A stretch of DNA of 64,000 bases from Bufo bufo. Lineage: Eukaryota > Chordata > Amphibia > Anura > Bufonidae. The position numbers were made by a program, and so were the translations under genes. Below are positions 24,274 through 36,451 of this stretch, one piece after another (the stretch's first letter is position 1; each line of letters begins with the position of its first letter). The stretch spans positions 501,314,556-501,378,555 of the forward strand of contig NC_053392.1 in NCBI RefSeq assembly GCF_905171765.1. Reading direction: 5' to 3'. Below the pieces are notes generated by a model, which saw only the letters and a program-made list of their open reading frames with translations, did not search any database and was not told the DNA's origin.

Positions 24274-24866
24274 CTACTCAGGCTCATAGAAGGTTCCTGG
24301 ACGGGAGACCATCCTCCCCATGATGTTCATATACTCCAATAAAGAATATGGATAGGGCTCATCTTTATCAGACCACCCCTTTAAGCCAACAATAAGCAGT
24401 TCATACAGAAGACTTTGTAGAAACAAAAGAATCCCACACATCCAGCATTTTCAGAGTCACTGGGGACATTTCTGCCTCATGTAATAGTTATTAGGAATAA
24501 TTGTTATGTTTACATCCTGATCACTTTCTAGAATGTCTGAACATAATCTCTCAGGCTCTCCATTATCTGATTATATGTTAAATACATAGTGAATGCAAAG
24601 ATCATAGCTGCATTGATGAAAAAAGTGGTTTCACTCAACATGCAGCTGTCAATTTTGGCAGAGCACAGACATTTTTTTTCTCTTATTCGCCGTCTGCAAA
24701 AATGTGAAACAGCTTTTCTGGAAGGATGACAGAACTGGGGGATATTCAGTACAGACACTCTTGTTGCGCCATTCACAAGTACCTCATACATGAAAAATGC
24801 ACTGTTAATATCCATCTCTTGTAAGCATTACTTTTATAGAAGTCAGCGTTATTCTACAGTCATTAA

Positions 24867-25245
24867 AGGTTTTTTTCTGAGATTTTGATACTGATCGCTT
24901 ATCCTAAGGATAGGTCATTAGTATCTGATCAGTGGGGGGTCCAACACACGGGACCTCCTCCAATCAGATGTTTGAGAAGGCACCAACGCTCCTGTGAGCA
25001 CCGCAGCCTTCTCCGTGCTTACCAGGCACATTGCCGTACATTGTAAAGCGGCTGCGCTTGGTATCGCAGCTCAGCCCCATTCACTTCAATGGGGCTAAGC
25101 ATGATACCAAGCACAGCAGCTAAGGTGCTACGCTTGGTAGGCAAGGAGAAGGCTACGGCACTCACAGGAGCGCCAGTACCTTCTCAAAGGGGTCTCAAGT
25201 GTCCAAAGGATTAGGTCATCCGTATCAAAACCTCAGAAAAGTCCT
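24867..25245. mobile_element. T2-like element (379 bp)
   Basis: TTAA at 24863-24866 and 25246-25249. Ends AGGTTTTTTTCTGAGATTTT and CTCAGAAAAGTCCT. The interior is a long imperfect hairpin around CCATTCACTTCAATGGGGCT. Confidence 0.75.
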
Positions 25246-25254
25246 TTAATGCTA

Positions 25255-25829
25255 ACCAAAGTAACTACTGTCTACATAGTTATATAGCTAGCACAGTTGA
25301 AAACAATATGTCTGTCAAGTTCAACCAAGGGAAAGTGTATGAATAAAGTGTAGACAATTGTTTCCTCCTATTGATCCACAGGAAGGAAGAAAACCCAAAA
25401 TGCATGAAGCAATCTGCCCTACAAAAGAAAAATTACCTCCTGATCATGAAATGGTGATCAGACTGGTTCAACATTAAAGACAGGAATTCTATACATTTCA
25501 AGTGTTGATATTATTCTCTTGTAAGAAATCATCAAAACCTTTTTTGAAGCCATCTGCTGTGATTGCTATGACCACCTCCTCAGATGACTATTCCACAGCT
25601 TCACAGTTCTGATGGTGAAGAAGCCTGATGGCCTCTGGAGACTGAACTTTTTCTTCTCCAGATGGAGGCAGTGTCCCATTGTCTTTTGAGGGGATTTGAT
25701 ATGGAACTTGCTTTTTCACCATAATTTTGTATGGTCCATTTATACCGGTATGTTTAAATAAGTTATTCATGTCCCCTCTAGACGTCTCTTCTTTAGACAA
25801 AGCGTTTTGGCTTTCCGTTTGTGAGACTC
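25255..25829. repeat. Anuran interspersed repeat of unknown class
   Basis: Contains CTATTCCACAGCTTCACAGT, TGGTGAAGAAGCCTGATGGC and GAGGCAGTGTCCCATTGTC, blocks I remember from many frog genomic clones. No termini identified. Confidence 0.4.
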
Positions 25830-26178
25830 ATTCAGGGCTCTCACAAGCGGTCCAAAACGGATCAGTTTTGCCCTAATGCATTCTGAATGGAAAAGGATCC
25901 GCTCAGAATGCATCAGTTTGCCTCCGTTCCATCTCCATTCCGCTTTGGAGGCGGACACCAAAACACTGCTTGCAGCGTTTTGGTGTCCGTCTGACGAAAC
26001 TGTGTCATAGAAAACGGATCCGTTTGGCTCAATCTGGCACAATAGAAAACGGATCCATGGTGTTCAAGATGGATCCGTCTTGGCTATGTTAAAGATAATA
26101 CAAACAGATCCGTTCTGAACGGATCCGTCTGTGCAGATCCATGATGGATCTACAACAAGCGCGAGTGTGAAAGTAGCC
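25830..26178. mobile_element. TTA-target MITE, left end unclear
   Basis: The right end GTGTGAAAGTAGCC before TTA (26179-26181) is the same terminus as the elements at 41399-42243. The interior is rich in AACGGATC and its complement. The left terminus is lost in the preceding repeat. Confidence 0.5.
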
Positions 26179-26464
26179 TTAGAAACTGTGATATTAACCC
26201 TAGCAGGTACTGTATAGCCCAGTTAAATAATAGAGGCTCCAGTACTGAATCTTAGGGTACACCAGTAACAGGCTGAGTGGGCAGTCCAAGCCAATTTCCA
26301 GTGTGACGTGCTCAGTGTAAGGATGTGGAAAGGAATGGGGATGGGAGCAGCAGCTGAACAGTAGTCTTGGCAGGGCATTGCTAATACAAACACTGACAGT
26401 TTATTGTGCTCCCTGTGACCCCATTTTTGTTTAAAACGGTCGTACCGTAAAAATTAATTTTACT

Positions 26465-27544
26465 ACATTATGTATTCCAACAGAATGACACTTTCTTCAC
26501 ATTTTGTTGCAGTTGCTGTCTTGTGCTAAAATTAAAAAGAAAAAAAAGTTTTCCATCATCAACCTACACTCAATACCCCATAATGAGAAAGTGGAAACAG
26601 ATTTTTAGAAATGTTTGCAAATTTATTAAAAAGGAAAAACTAAAATATTGGATGGACATTCAGACCTTTTGCTATGACACCTGAATATCACCTCTGGGGC
26701 CCTCCCAGTTTCTCCCAGTCTTTGAGATGTTTCTAAACCTTTATGGCAGAGTGGCTAGAAAGAGCCTTCCCTTCGTAAAAGACACATGAAAGCTCATCTG
26801 AAGCTTGCAAAAAATACACCTAAAGGACTCTCACACTGTGAGAAACTTTTTTTCCTGAATTCCAAGCATCACGTCTGGAGGTAACCAGGCACTGCTCATC
26901 ACCTGCCCAATATCATCCCTACAGTGACGCATGGTAATAGCAGAATCATGCTCTGGAGGTGTTTTTCAGCAGCTGGGACAAGTAGACTGGTTAGGGTTGA
27001 GAGAAAGCTGAACGAGGCAAATTCTTATTGAAAATCTGATGCAGAGTGCTCTAGACCTCAGACTAGACTAAAGGTTTACTTTCCAAAAAGACAATGACCC
27101 TAAGCACACAGCCAAGACAACACAGGAGTAGCTTAGGGACAACTATGTGAATGTCCTTGAGTGGTCAACCAGAGACCTGACTTGAACCCAATTGAACATC
27201 TCTGGAGAGACCTGAAAATGGCTGCCCACCAATGGTCCCCATCCAACTGACAAAGATTGAGAAGAATGCCAGAAAATCCCCAAATCCAGGTGTGTAAACC
27301 TTGGTGCAATCATACCCAAGAAGAATGGAGGCTGTAATAGGTGCTTCAACTAAATGCTGAGTAAAGGGTCTGTATACCTATGTTAATGTGGTATTTTAGA
27401 TTTTCATTTTCAATAAATTAGCAAAGATTTAAAACATTCTGTTATCACTTTCTCATCATAGGGTACTGAGTGCAGAATGATGGGGAAACTTGATTGTTTT
27501 TTTACAAAATGTGAAAAAGGTGTAAAGACTTTCCGAATGCAATG
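26465..27544 (+). mobile_element. Second Tc1-like transposon, deleted
   Basis: Right terminus reversed reads CATTGCATTCGGAAAGTC before TA (27545-27546). The left terminus is degenerate, starting near 26465, but pairs through CACATTTTGT and the ACCCCATAATGAGAAAGTG / CACTTTCTCATCATAGGGTA blocks. A plus-strand transposase relic lies inside. It belongs to a different Tc1 family from 20345-21541. Confidence 0.85.
26741..27360 (+). pseudogene. Tc1/mariner transposase relic lacking the first catalytic block
   Basis: Plus-strand remnants align with Tc1 transposase in shifting frames. They run from the region around LNSKHHVWR (about 26855-26885), through NDPKHTAKTTQE (about 27092-27130, second catalytic aspartate) to an Asn-Ile-Glu-His-like ATTGAACATCTC (about 27190, third catalytic position), then the C-terminal end at TGA 27358-27360. 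The segment coding the first aspartate (WSDETK in relatives) is deleted near 26845-26860, as is the DNA-binding N-terminus. Several stops interrupt it. Confidence 0.8.
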
Positions 27545-27546
27545 TA

Positions 27547-28216
27547 TATAATCCCATAAACTAATCTCACATTCTAGAGTTATGATTTTTTTTTAAATCT
27601 TTAAAAAAAATTTTTTTATTGAGATTGAAGAATTTATGAATACACTGAGATTTACTCAAAGCTGAGTAATTGTGAAGAGTTTGCTCACTGAGCTCAAGCG
27701 TCATGGGAAAATGTAATTAGTGAGACCCAAATGGTGCTTATTCTATCTGATGGAGGAGAAATGACAGATACACACGATACATTCAGAGTGGTGTATAACA
27801 ATTAGTAGCTGGCTCGCCTGCCCAAAAAGGGCTCTGTGAACATGATAATACAGAGGAGAGATAGCCCGGAGGATCACTTTCTTACTACAGCAAATAAAAG
27901 CAATCAATTATTAGAAAACAGCACGAGTTAGAGAGCAGCTGACAAGATGCCAAACACCACTAATACATCATATACAGTATGCCAGCAAAAGCAAATGTGA
28001 TGTACCAAGATGGAAGAGCGACGGAGTGCATATTAACATATACATAATCGATGGGCAACTGTCTGACCCTCGTGACGCGCCCAGATGTCCTAACAGAAAG
28101 GTAGTCTGCCGGGTAACAGCAAATACATGCTTTTCTTTCTATAATGAGACGTTGTAAAGTTTTTAAAGTTAATCTCTGTATCAAATCTGTTTGCTGTCAT
28201 TTAATAGGAATCTTTA
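27547..28216. other. Intron, nothing recognised
   Basis: AT-rich. No exon or repeat boundary supported. Confidence 0.35.
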
Positions 28217-30636
28217 TCCACTTCCCATCTGGGCCATTTGCCCCCTTCCTGACCAGGCCAAATTTTGCAAAACTGACATATCTCACTTTATGTGGTAATA
28301 ACTTTGGAACGCCTTTATTTATCCAAGTCATTCAGAGATTGTTTTCTCGTGACACATTGTACTTCATGATAATCATAAATTTGAGTCAAAATATTTCACC
28401 TTTATCTATGAAAAAATCCCAAATTTACCCAAAAATTTGAAAAATTCGCAATTTTCTAAATTTCAATTTCTCTGCTTTTAAAACAGAAAGTGATACCTCA
28501 TAAAATATTTATTATTTAACATTCCCCATATGTCTACTTTATGTTGGCATCATTTTGGAAATGTCATTTTATTTTTTTAGGACGTTAGAAGGCTTAGAAG
28601 TTTAGAAGCAATTCTTCAAATTTATAAGAAAATTGCCAAAACCCACTTTAAAAGGACCAGTTCAGGTCTGAAGTCACTTTGTGGGGCTTACATAGTGGAT
28701 ACCCCCATAAATCACCCCATTGTAGAAACTACACCCCTCAAGGTATTCAAAACCAATTTTACAAACTTTGTTAACCCTTTAGGCGTTCCACAAGAATTAA
28801 AGGAAAATGGAGATCAAATTTTAAAATTTCACTTTTTGGGCAGATTTTCCATTTTAATCCAATTTTTTCTTTAACACATCGATGGTTAACAGCCAAACAA
28901 AACTCAATATTTATTACCCAGATTCTGCGGTTTACAGAAACACCCCACATGTGGTCATAAACTGCTGTATGGGCACACGGCAGGGCGCAGAAGAAAAGGA
29001 ACTCCACATGGTTTTTAGATGCCATGTCCCATTTGAAGCCCCCTGATGCACCCTTACAGTAGAAACTTCCAAGAAGTGACCCCATTTTGGAAACTAGGGG
29101 ATAAGGTGCCAGTTTTATTAGTACTATTTTTGGGTACATATGATTTTTTGATCATTCATTATAACACTTTATGGGGCAAGGTGACCAAAAAATTGGTTGT
29201 TTTAGCACAGTTTCTATTTATTTATTTTTACAGTGTTCACCTGAGGGGTTCAGTCAAGTGACATTTTTATAGAGCAGATCGTTACGGACGTGGCGATACC
29301 TAATATGTATACTTTTTCTCATTTATTAAAGTTTTACACAATAATAGCATTTTTGAAACCAAAAAAATGATGTTTTAGTGTGTCCATGTTCTGAGAGCTA
29401 TAGTTTTTTTATTTTTGAGAGATTTTCTTATGTAGGGGCTCATTTTTTGCGGGATGAGGTGACGGTTTTATTGGTACTATTTTGTGGGACATACGCGTTT
29501 TTGATCACTTGGTGTTGCACTTTTTGTGATGCAAGGTGACAAAAATTGCTTGTTTTGACACAGTTTTTTTTGTTTTTGTTTTACGGTGTTCATCCGAGGG
29601 GTTAGGTCATGTGATATTTTTATAGAGCTGGTTTTTACGGACGCGGCAACACCTAATATGTATACTTTTTTTTATTTTTTCTATTTTTAATTTTTTTTTT
29701 CATTCCTTACGTCGGGACTTTTTTTTTTTTACATGTGAAACTTTTTTTTTTTTTTTTTCAACCTTTTATTTTTATTTTTTTTATTTTACACTTTTCGTCC
29801 CCCATAAGGTCATACAAGACCTCTGGGGGACATTTACTTCACTTTTTTTTTTTTTTTTCACTGTTGATTTCTCCTGTAACTGGGGCTGACATAGTAGCCC
29901 CAGTTACAGGACAAATACACCCCTATAGAGGCTGTACAGCAGCAATCTAGCGCTGTACAGCCTCACAGCAGGGCTGATCGAGGTCTCTGAGAGACCTCAC
30001 ACAGCTCCTGCACACTCCGGTCACGGCGGTCACATGACCGCCGGGCCGGAACAGGAAGCGCACAGCGCTTCCTTCTCTGCAGACACAGCGCTCGGTGAGC
30101 GCTGTGTCTGCAGCGATCTAGAAGGCAGGGACACCTGGGCACTGTCCCTGCCTTGTCTTAGGCTCAATTCACACCTGAGCGTTTTACAGCGCGTTCCTAC
30201 GCGCTGTAAAACGCTCAACAAGGAGAAACCAATGCTTCCCTATGGGAATGGTTCTCACCTGGGCGTTTTACAGCGCGTACGATCGCGCTGTAAAACGCCC
30301 GACGCTCACACAAGTACAGGAGCGTTTTTTTGGGCGCTTGTCGCGCGTTCCCGTACATAGACTTTCGGGGACGCGCGACACTGTGTGCACACTTGTCTCT
30401 GTATGCGCGCTTGTAAACGTCCGTACAATCGCGCATACAGAGCGCTCCTTTCAGAACGCTCAGGTGTGAATTGAGCCTTAGGGTTGCCCTGCTGTCACTG
30501 ACAGCGGGCAACCCGATCAGCACCTGCACGATTAGCGTGCAGCTGCACTTTCTGAACGGACGTTCTGGAACGTCCGTTCAGAAATAGACGTCCACCCATA
30601 GGACGTTTATATCCTATGGGCGGACGTGAAGCGGTT
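28217..30636. mobile_element. 2.4-kb anuran repeat with internal modules
   Basis: Left end CCACTTCCCATCTGGGCC and reversed right end CCGCTTCACGTCC are probable short inverted termini. I recognise the interior from frog genomes: AAACTACACCCCTCAAGG, ACACCCCACATGTGGTC and GGCACACGGCAGGGCGC. Two modules of about 350 bp repeat (from about 29107 and 29457), each ending near CACCTAATATGTATAC / TACCTAATATGTATAC, followed by T-rich runs. No transposase is visible. A Harbinger-like MITE is nested at 30161-30477. The ORFs inside are incidental. Confidence 0.65.
30161..30477. mobile_element. TTA-target MITE nested in the 2.4-kb repeat
   Basis: 317 bp flanked by TTA (30158-30160 and 30478-30480). Left end GGCTCAATTCACACCTGAGC and the reversed right end are identical over 20 bases. 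The interior contains palindromic GTTTTACAGCGCG units and is CpG-rich, suggesting a young insertion. Confidence 0.88.
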
Positions 30637-30740
30637 ATTGTATAGTGGATATCCTGGTCATGTGATGGAAGCATAGGTGCACGGCTTGTCAGTTACTGTA
30701 TGTGTATCAAAGCTTTAACTTGTAAGACGAAATCTGAATA

Positions 30741-31030
30741 TCCCTTTAAGGGGAATGGATATCCCATATCCACACCTCCTGTTAAAGGGGCATTCCAGTT
30801 TAAAGCCTTTATCACCTATCCATTGGATAAATGATAAACTCTAGATTGGTGGGATTCCAAGTGCTAGAATCTTTACTGATCAGCAGGACCCAGGAAGACT
30901 GGAAGCAGCAGTACCCTGGAAGCTGCTAGACCATGGCTAGGAGGAGTCTGAATGGTGCGGTGGTCGATTATGCGCCCTGCCACTCCATTCAAAGACTATA
31001 GCACAGACAAAAACACCCAAGCGCTGTGAC
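30741..31030. repeat. T2-like fragments
   Basis: A right end ATCCC before TTAA at 30746-30749, then a new left end AGGGGCATTCCAGTT after TTAA at 30782-30785 with the usual internal GGTGGGATTCCAAG block. The second element has no right terminus. Confidence 0.45.
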
Positions 31031-32915
31031 AGCTGACAGGTGCTATATGCTTCAAGCTTAACTTTGGCAAATGGCATTTATCATGTAGAGGAAGTTAATA
31101 CAAGGCACTTACTAATGTATTGTGATTGTCCATATTGCCTCCTTTGCTGGCTGGATTCATTTTTCCATCACATTATACGCATAATTTTTCCATGTAACCT
31201 TGATGCAACTACTTCCCCAGTTGATCACAAGAAACTGGAATTTGCTGAATTGTTTTTCCAGACGCTGACCTTCTTCTGAGGTTTTTTCAGCGCTCCAACT
31301 AGTGTTACAGAATCTGACCCCATTCTGTTTTATTTAAAGAAACTGGACCACCTGCACATGTGCTCAATGTGCAGTGCATGCGCCACGAAGCTCAGAGCAA
31401 CATCCTCATCAGTGCAGTGCACATGCGCCCAGACTCTTCTCACGGTAAGTTTGAATTTCATTGACGTTCTTTTACAAGGACAGATGAGTTTGTGATGGGC
31501 AGATTTAAGACCCTAAACCTCTACTGCATGCTGGTAGTTCAGTGGCCTCAAGTTAGGTTAGAGGTTCACTTTCAATAGTATTTTTTTATTAACTGCGTCC
31601 TACAACACAAAGTCCTAATGTATCTCCTCTATAAATAGGGAATGGGTATGTAGACAGATATAAAGGGGTTTCCCAATACATCCAGTACGCCTGCATTGTT
31701 GCTCTGCGAAGCTACTAGAGCACTGATGGTGCATGTGCCACCACACTTCCGGGTAGTGGAGAATGAACAGTCGATGCTCCAGAAGCAGAGCCTCTGCACT
31801 TGTGCCACTACTCGGAGCAACAGCACAAGCGCATGATTATCAGTGCCGGAGTTCCTGCATCTGAAGATGCGCCCCTTTGTCAATCACCTGCAGGGACACC
31901 CCTTGCAGGTCTAGAACTCTGGTTGAGGAGACAAATTGACTTGTACGAATCAACTCGGTCATCACTAATCCTGAGAGGATAGACCGTCAATATCTAAGCA
32001 GCGAAAAAAACCTTTAACGGGATTATGGCTTCAATTTTTAAAAACTGTGTCCGTAAGTGGCACAATGACAGGCACGACAGTAATAAAACACTACTTGTTA
32101 TTACTGTCACATTATTTCTGTCTTGTTACAGCATTTCACATCGTTCCGTTGCAGTTCAAAGTGCAATGAGTTTGTGTGACATCAGGCTAAGTGACAATAG
32201 AAGCCAGTACTGAGATGGCGGAATATAAAAATATTAGCAATGAAGGGGCACACTCATCGTACATGCTTGCCAGGATGGTGCCTGGAATCATTTTGTGCCC
32301 AAGGCAACTCAGTCTATTGTAAATGTCACAATCTATCTCAGTGCTCAGCGTAACTTCTAAGCCGTAATTATTCATTGCTTGATGCAGTAATAATTATGCA
32401 ATTACACTTAAATGCTACCCCTTTGCTATAGACAATGGTGTGCATTCTAAGTATCTGCATCTTTGTATGATTTGTCACAGCTTACCCTGCTGAAAAATAA
32501 AGAAAAACGTAAAACCGAATATTCTCATACAGCACTAGCATCACGAAAGAATACAAAATGCTTGCCTGTGCTGTTTAAAGGTAAATTGAGGGTGTGAGGT
32601 TATATAAGGGAATTGTATCATGAGCAATTGCCTGATAAAGTGTCAGACCTAGACCTACCCACTGTGCTCAAGCAAAGGCTCAATCCAGATCTAAATCAAA
32701 AAAAAAAACAATAACCTCCATCTTTCAAACCAGCCACTGAATTTGAATACTTTTGTACTTTCATGTAATTAAAAATTTAGTAAAGCTTCCATGTTATCCA
32801 ATATGGCGTCACCTGGTGCTTCTTTTTCCTGCTTCCCTGTTCACGGTGGACGGACATGCTAAGTTCCTTCCTTCAACTGCCACCAGCTGTATCTACTGTT
32901 AGAAACTGAGACGGT
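31031..32915. other. Intron, nothing clearly recognised
   Basis: 31330-31440 has inverted GTGCAGTGCATGCGCC / GTGCAGTGCACATGCGCC blocks and 31660-31990 looks repeat-derived, without definable ends. The rest is plain AT-rich sequence. Confidence 0.35.
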
Positions 32916-33080
32916 TAGGCTCGTTTCACACTAGCGCTAGAATCTCCAGCAGGCTGTTTCGGCAGGAAGAAGTCTGCAGGAGATGTCGGGATCTGGCATT
33001 GCTGGGAGCTGCCTGAAGGCTCGCTGACCCCATCAACTATAATGGGGACTGGAGGAGATCCGGCTACAGCTTAGCAAATA
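32916..33080. repeat. Truncated TTA-target MITE
   Basis: Starts GGCTCGTTTCACACTAGCG after TTA, a terminus close to those at 30161 and 41821. No matching right end found. Confidence 0.4.
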
Positions 33081-33337
33081 TACACACCGATTGTAGTTGA
33101 ACCAATTCTCTGCATATTTGCTGGGTTGCTACTGGATCTCTGCCGGTAGCCACGGGAGCAATGAATGGGGAGAGCTCTGGATCCATGTGGGGTACAAGGC
33201 TGAATCTAGTTTTGTTAAAGATTGGCATGTATTATATCATGTCTGATTTTAATTTTTTTCACAATGTTCATGGGATAAACCTTTAAAAAGCTCTGCCCTG
33301 GTCCCTAACTGTAAATTCACTCTTAGTCCTAGATTAA

Positions 33338-33580
33338 AGGGGTTGTCCGGGTTCAGAGCTGAAACCGGACATAACCCCCTCTTCAGCTATTCATCCCCTG
33401 TGAGTTGAGCATAAGAGCATACAATGCTAGGAAAGCACTAAATACTGCCCATTACTGCTGGTGACGCCCCCGGCATCTCTGCTAGGCGGAAGCCTCCACC
33501 TAGCAGTATAAAAAGGTAAACATACAGCCCTTGCCCTGCGCAATGAAGCATGACAACACCTCTGAACCCGGACAACCCCT
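33338..33580. mobile_element. T2-like MITE with near-perfect ends
   Basis: 243 bp, TTAA at 33334-33337 and 33581-33584. Ends AGGGGTTGTCCGGGTTCAGA and, reversed, AGGGGTTGTCCGGGTTCAGA are identical over 20 bases. A fragment of the same family lies at 37393-37430. Confidence 0.88.
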
Positions 33581-33620
33581 TTAATGAAAGGATCTTGGTG
33601 ACAGAAGTAATACAGATGAT

Positions 33621-33681
<61 letters not shown>
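33621..33681 (+). repeat. (GATA)n microsatellite
   Basis: About 15 tandem GATA units, uninterrupted. The overlapping minus ORFs rich in SIYL are translations of this repeat. Confidence 0.95.
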
Positions 33682-33682
<1 letters not shown>

Positions 33683-33689
33683 CAGACAA

Positions 33690-35374
33690 TACTCTGTACA
33701 GAGATAACTGATGATAGATGGATATACAGACAGAAAATATTTGCACCTATTGGGTTGAATTAATGCTCCACACATCTCACTCTAGATCCTCCAAGGACAA
33801 TTGTGTGATTTTCTTAGTAGGGGATTTGTATCTTCATTCCGATGACTCTGCCGTTAATAACGCATCCTTTATTATCCAGTCAAGTTAGACACAACCAAAG
33901 ACAAGTAACCGGGGAAGTGAAACTGCTCTGCACTTACAATATGGGGTCTAGTGAGAACATGTTGCTTAATCATTGCACAAGCCTTTTATCCCACCATACA
34001 CACAAGACCATATGTGGCAATAATGTATTTTGCAATATATTTTAATATTCCTTTCCATCTTTTCGAGTTGCCTGGCAACAAGCAGCTCGACACTGTAATG
34101 TTACAAAAGGAAGGAAAAACAGTAAATGTTCCTTAAAAATAAAATAAAAATCTTGTCGAAAAACGTCTCAAGTATGAATCAGAAATGGTTATAATTTGCA
34201 GTGTACGCCATTAAGAACACGGCTGTACTGTAGATTTTATTGTGGATGAAGGCAGGTACAAAACGCAGCAAAGGGACGTGAGTCCTCCCAGTCCTAATAC
34301 ATGAATGCTAAGTATTCTCCTGCTTATCAGCAGCTCCAGCCTGGACATGTTTAGGTTCCTGTCGTGAACGTGAATCTATTCTGACTCACTCAGATTCATT
34401 TCCTCAACTCTTGCAGCGTCTTCCCGTATAATTAAAATTAGTTTGAGGCATTGTTTGTGTGCCCGCTGCTGCTGGTGCCGCTAATTGTAATGATTTGGCA
34501 CAGTAGTCTCCTACAACACCGGACATTCGTGGGATCCATTCAAAATAGAAAGTCAGTGCCCACCTTCACCAAAGAGCTTAGGAAAGCTCCATTCTTTGCA
34601 TGTCTCTTGTTAGTCCCGGTGCCTTCCAGCACTGGGGTCCCAACCCTCACTAAGGGCAGCATCTGCATAGAGTTTGTATATTCTGCCTGGGTTTGTGTGG
34701 GTTTCCTCCTATAAACAGGAAAATTGGCCTCCTATGAAATTGACCCTAGTGAGTGTTGGGGGTGATCACCTATATGGCAGCCACGGACTCCCCAGCCACA
34801 CAACCATTCCCGCAATTTGCATCCCCTATGTGAGAAAAGTGAATTACAAATGTTTGTCATTTGTTTTATCTGGAAAATGTGTTTTCAAGAAATGGTTGTC
34901 TTTGTAGTATTTCAAAAACAGGGTGCACAATCTGTTATGTTGCAGGTCACCGATAGACAATCTGAGGTCTCACTGGTGGGACTCCATGCTGGCACATCAT
35001 TGTGGTAGGGAAAATTGTTCATTTTCGTTCATAAAGGTAGGACATAGCGGTCATTTAAGTGTTCAATGATCAATACTGTAGGTGGCCCTACAGTCAGCGT
35101 AGGACTGAAGTTCATTGGGCCCACAAGATTAAATTATTCTGACGGCCCACCCTCTGTGCATAAAGGACTTTAAAGGCCCTGTTTTATTAGGGGTCCATTA
35201 TTGTCAGAGCTTAGGCCCACCAGAGGAGTCTCTTTAATATCTGTAATAGCTTTAGGCTGTGGATCTTCAGTTGTCCTGGAGCAATTTCCACCAAACCCTG
35301 ACAGCCAGAGGATGTCAAGGCATTCGACTGGCCAGTGAACTTGATTATGTCACTACGCCTTACTTTGTGGCTCT
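33690..35374. other. Intron, nothing clearly recognised
   Basis: About 35085-35230 contains the motif CAGCGTAGGACTGAAG followed by TTGGGCCCAC, resembling a common anuran repeat. The rest shows no structure I can support. Confidence 0.35.
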
Positions 35375-35640
35375 AAAGACCCCTAAACACATTAGTGTAT
35401 TGTCGACAGTCTAATGTGTGTGGGGAGCTCCCAACTGTTCCCCAACAGATGGAGAAAACAAACGGGTAAAATGAACATTTTTGCCTGATTCTTTTGAACT
35501 CTGGGAGATAAGCTGGTGCCAGAAGTGCCTGGCCGCTGCTTTTTCCTCTCTCCTCACTATATACGCATACGCATTTGACCGAGCAGAACATATATGTGTA
35601 TGTTGGAGCCGGGAGAGATAGCTATTGAAAGCGTACGGCC
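35375..35640. repeat. MITE relic, 'TCTAATGTGTNTGGGGA' family
   Basis: Shares the motif TCTAATGTGT(G/T)TGGGGA...CCCAACT with 36200-36420, and more loosely the CTAATGT and CAAAAGGATC-like blocks with 39590-39860, 58405-58520 and 59240-59540. Ends not resolved. Confidence 0.4.
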
Positions 35641-36196
35641 ATCCTTAATCTACATGTGTCATTGAAGAAACTGGCAGTGCCCTGCTTATGCTTCTTTTTT
35701 ATATTTCTTTTATGGAATCAAATAGAAAAACTTGACATTTGTAAAAAGAAAAAGCCGTGGCAGTGCAGAATGCAAATTCCAAGTGTACAGAAAATGTATC
35801 TGATTTCAAAGCTATGAAGTGATAGCGCTGACAGTGTTTGCCTTGGTTACATTTCGCCAGAATCGACCCAAGACTTGTTTCTTCTAATTAGATTTTTGAT
35901 CCGCCACTACTTAAGACGTCTTGCTGCATTCTCTCCATTGGGACGGCAGTGTATCTCCTCCTTAGAGAGGAAAGGGATCACTAACAAGCCTCTATTAATA
36001 ACCCTGGAACGGCTCTTGTTTGTTTATCTGCACCGACTCATTTTGCCTGAACTGTCAACATGTGAGAGTCATCCAAATCTGGGACTCAACTCTGCGACAC
36101 CAACCATTAAAGCCAGTGTAGGATATAGCGCTACATATGTCACCTGCAATGTAGTAATAAGTCTAGCTGGATATATACGTTAGATAAATGTCAGCT
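35641..36196. other. Non-repetitive intron, candidate conserved element
   Basis: No repeat signature from about 35690 to 36185. Mixed composition with retained CpGs. Worth comparing between species. No exon signal seen. Confidence 0.3.
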
Positions 36197-36199
36197 GAA

Positions 36200-36420
36200 C
36201 GTCTGGATTTTGGTGGGACGGGCTGACCATCTAATGTGTTTGGGGAAGTCCCAACTTTGCTTGAATGGGAGATATTGAGGGAAAGAAGGATTGGGCTGTA
36301 GGATTTCAACATGCCCAACCTTTTTGTTCTCAGGACAGATAAGATGCCCTCTCTCTGCTGTCCATTCAGAACTGAGGGGCATGTGTATGGGGTGGTCAGG
36401 AGTGATACTGTAGGTGCTGG
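36200..36420. repeat. MITE relic, same family as 35375-35640
   Basis: Contains CCATCTAATGTGTTTGGGGA, GGATTTCAACATGCCC and CTTTTTGTTCTCAGG blocks. 39590-39860 carries close versions of all three. Confidence 0.45.
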
Positions 36421-36451
36421 CTAAACAAGTGTTCAGCAGATAATTATTTAA

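Noticed and set aside
30034..30529. Overlapping ORFs on both strands
   Set aside because: They lie in the palindromic nested MITE and the 2.4-kb repeat, and are mirror images of each other.
33438..33775. Minus ORFs rich in SIYLSIYL
   Set aside because: Translation of the (GATA)n microsatellite.
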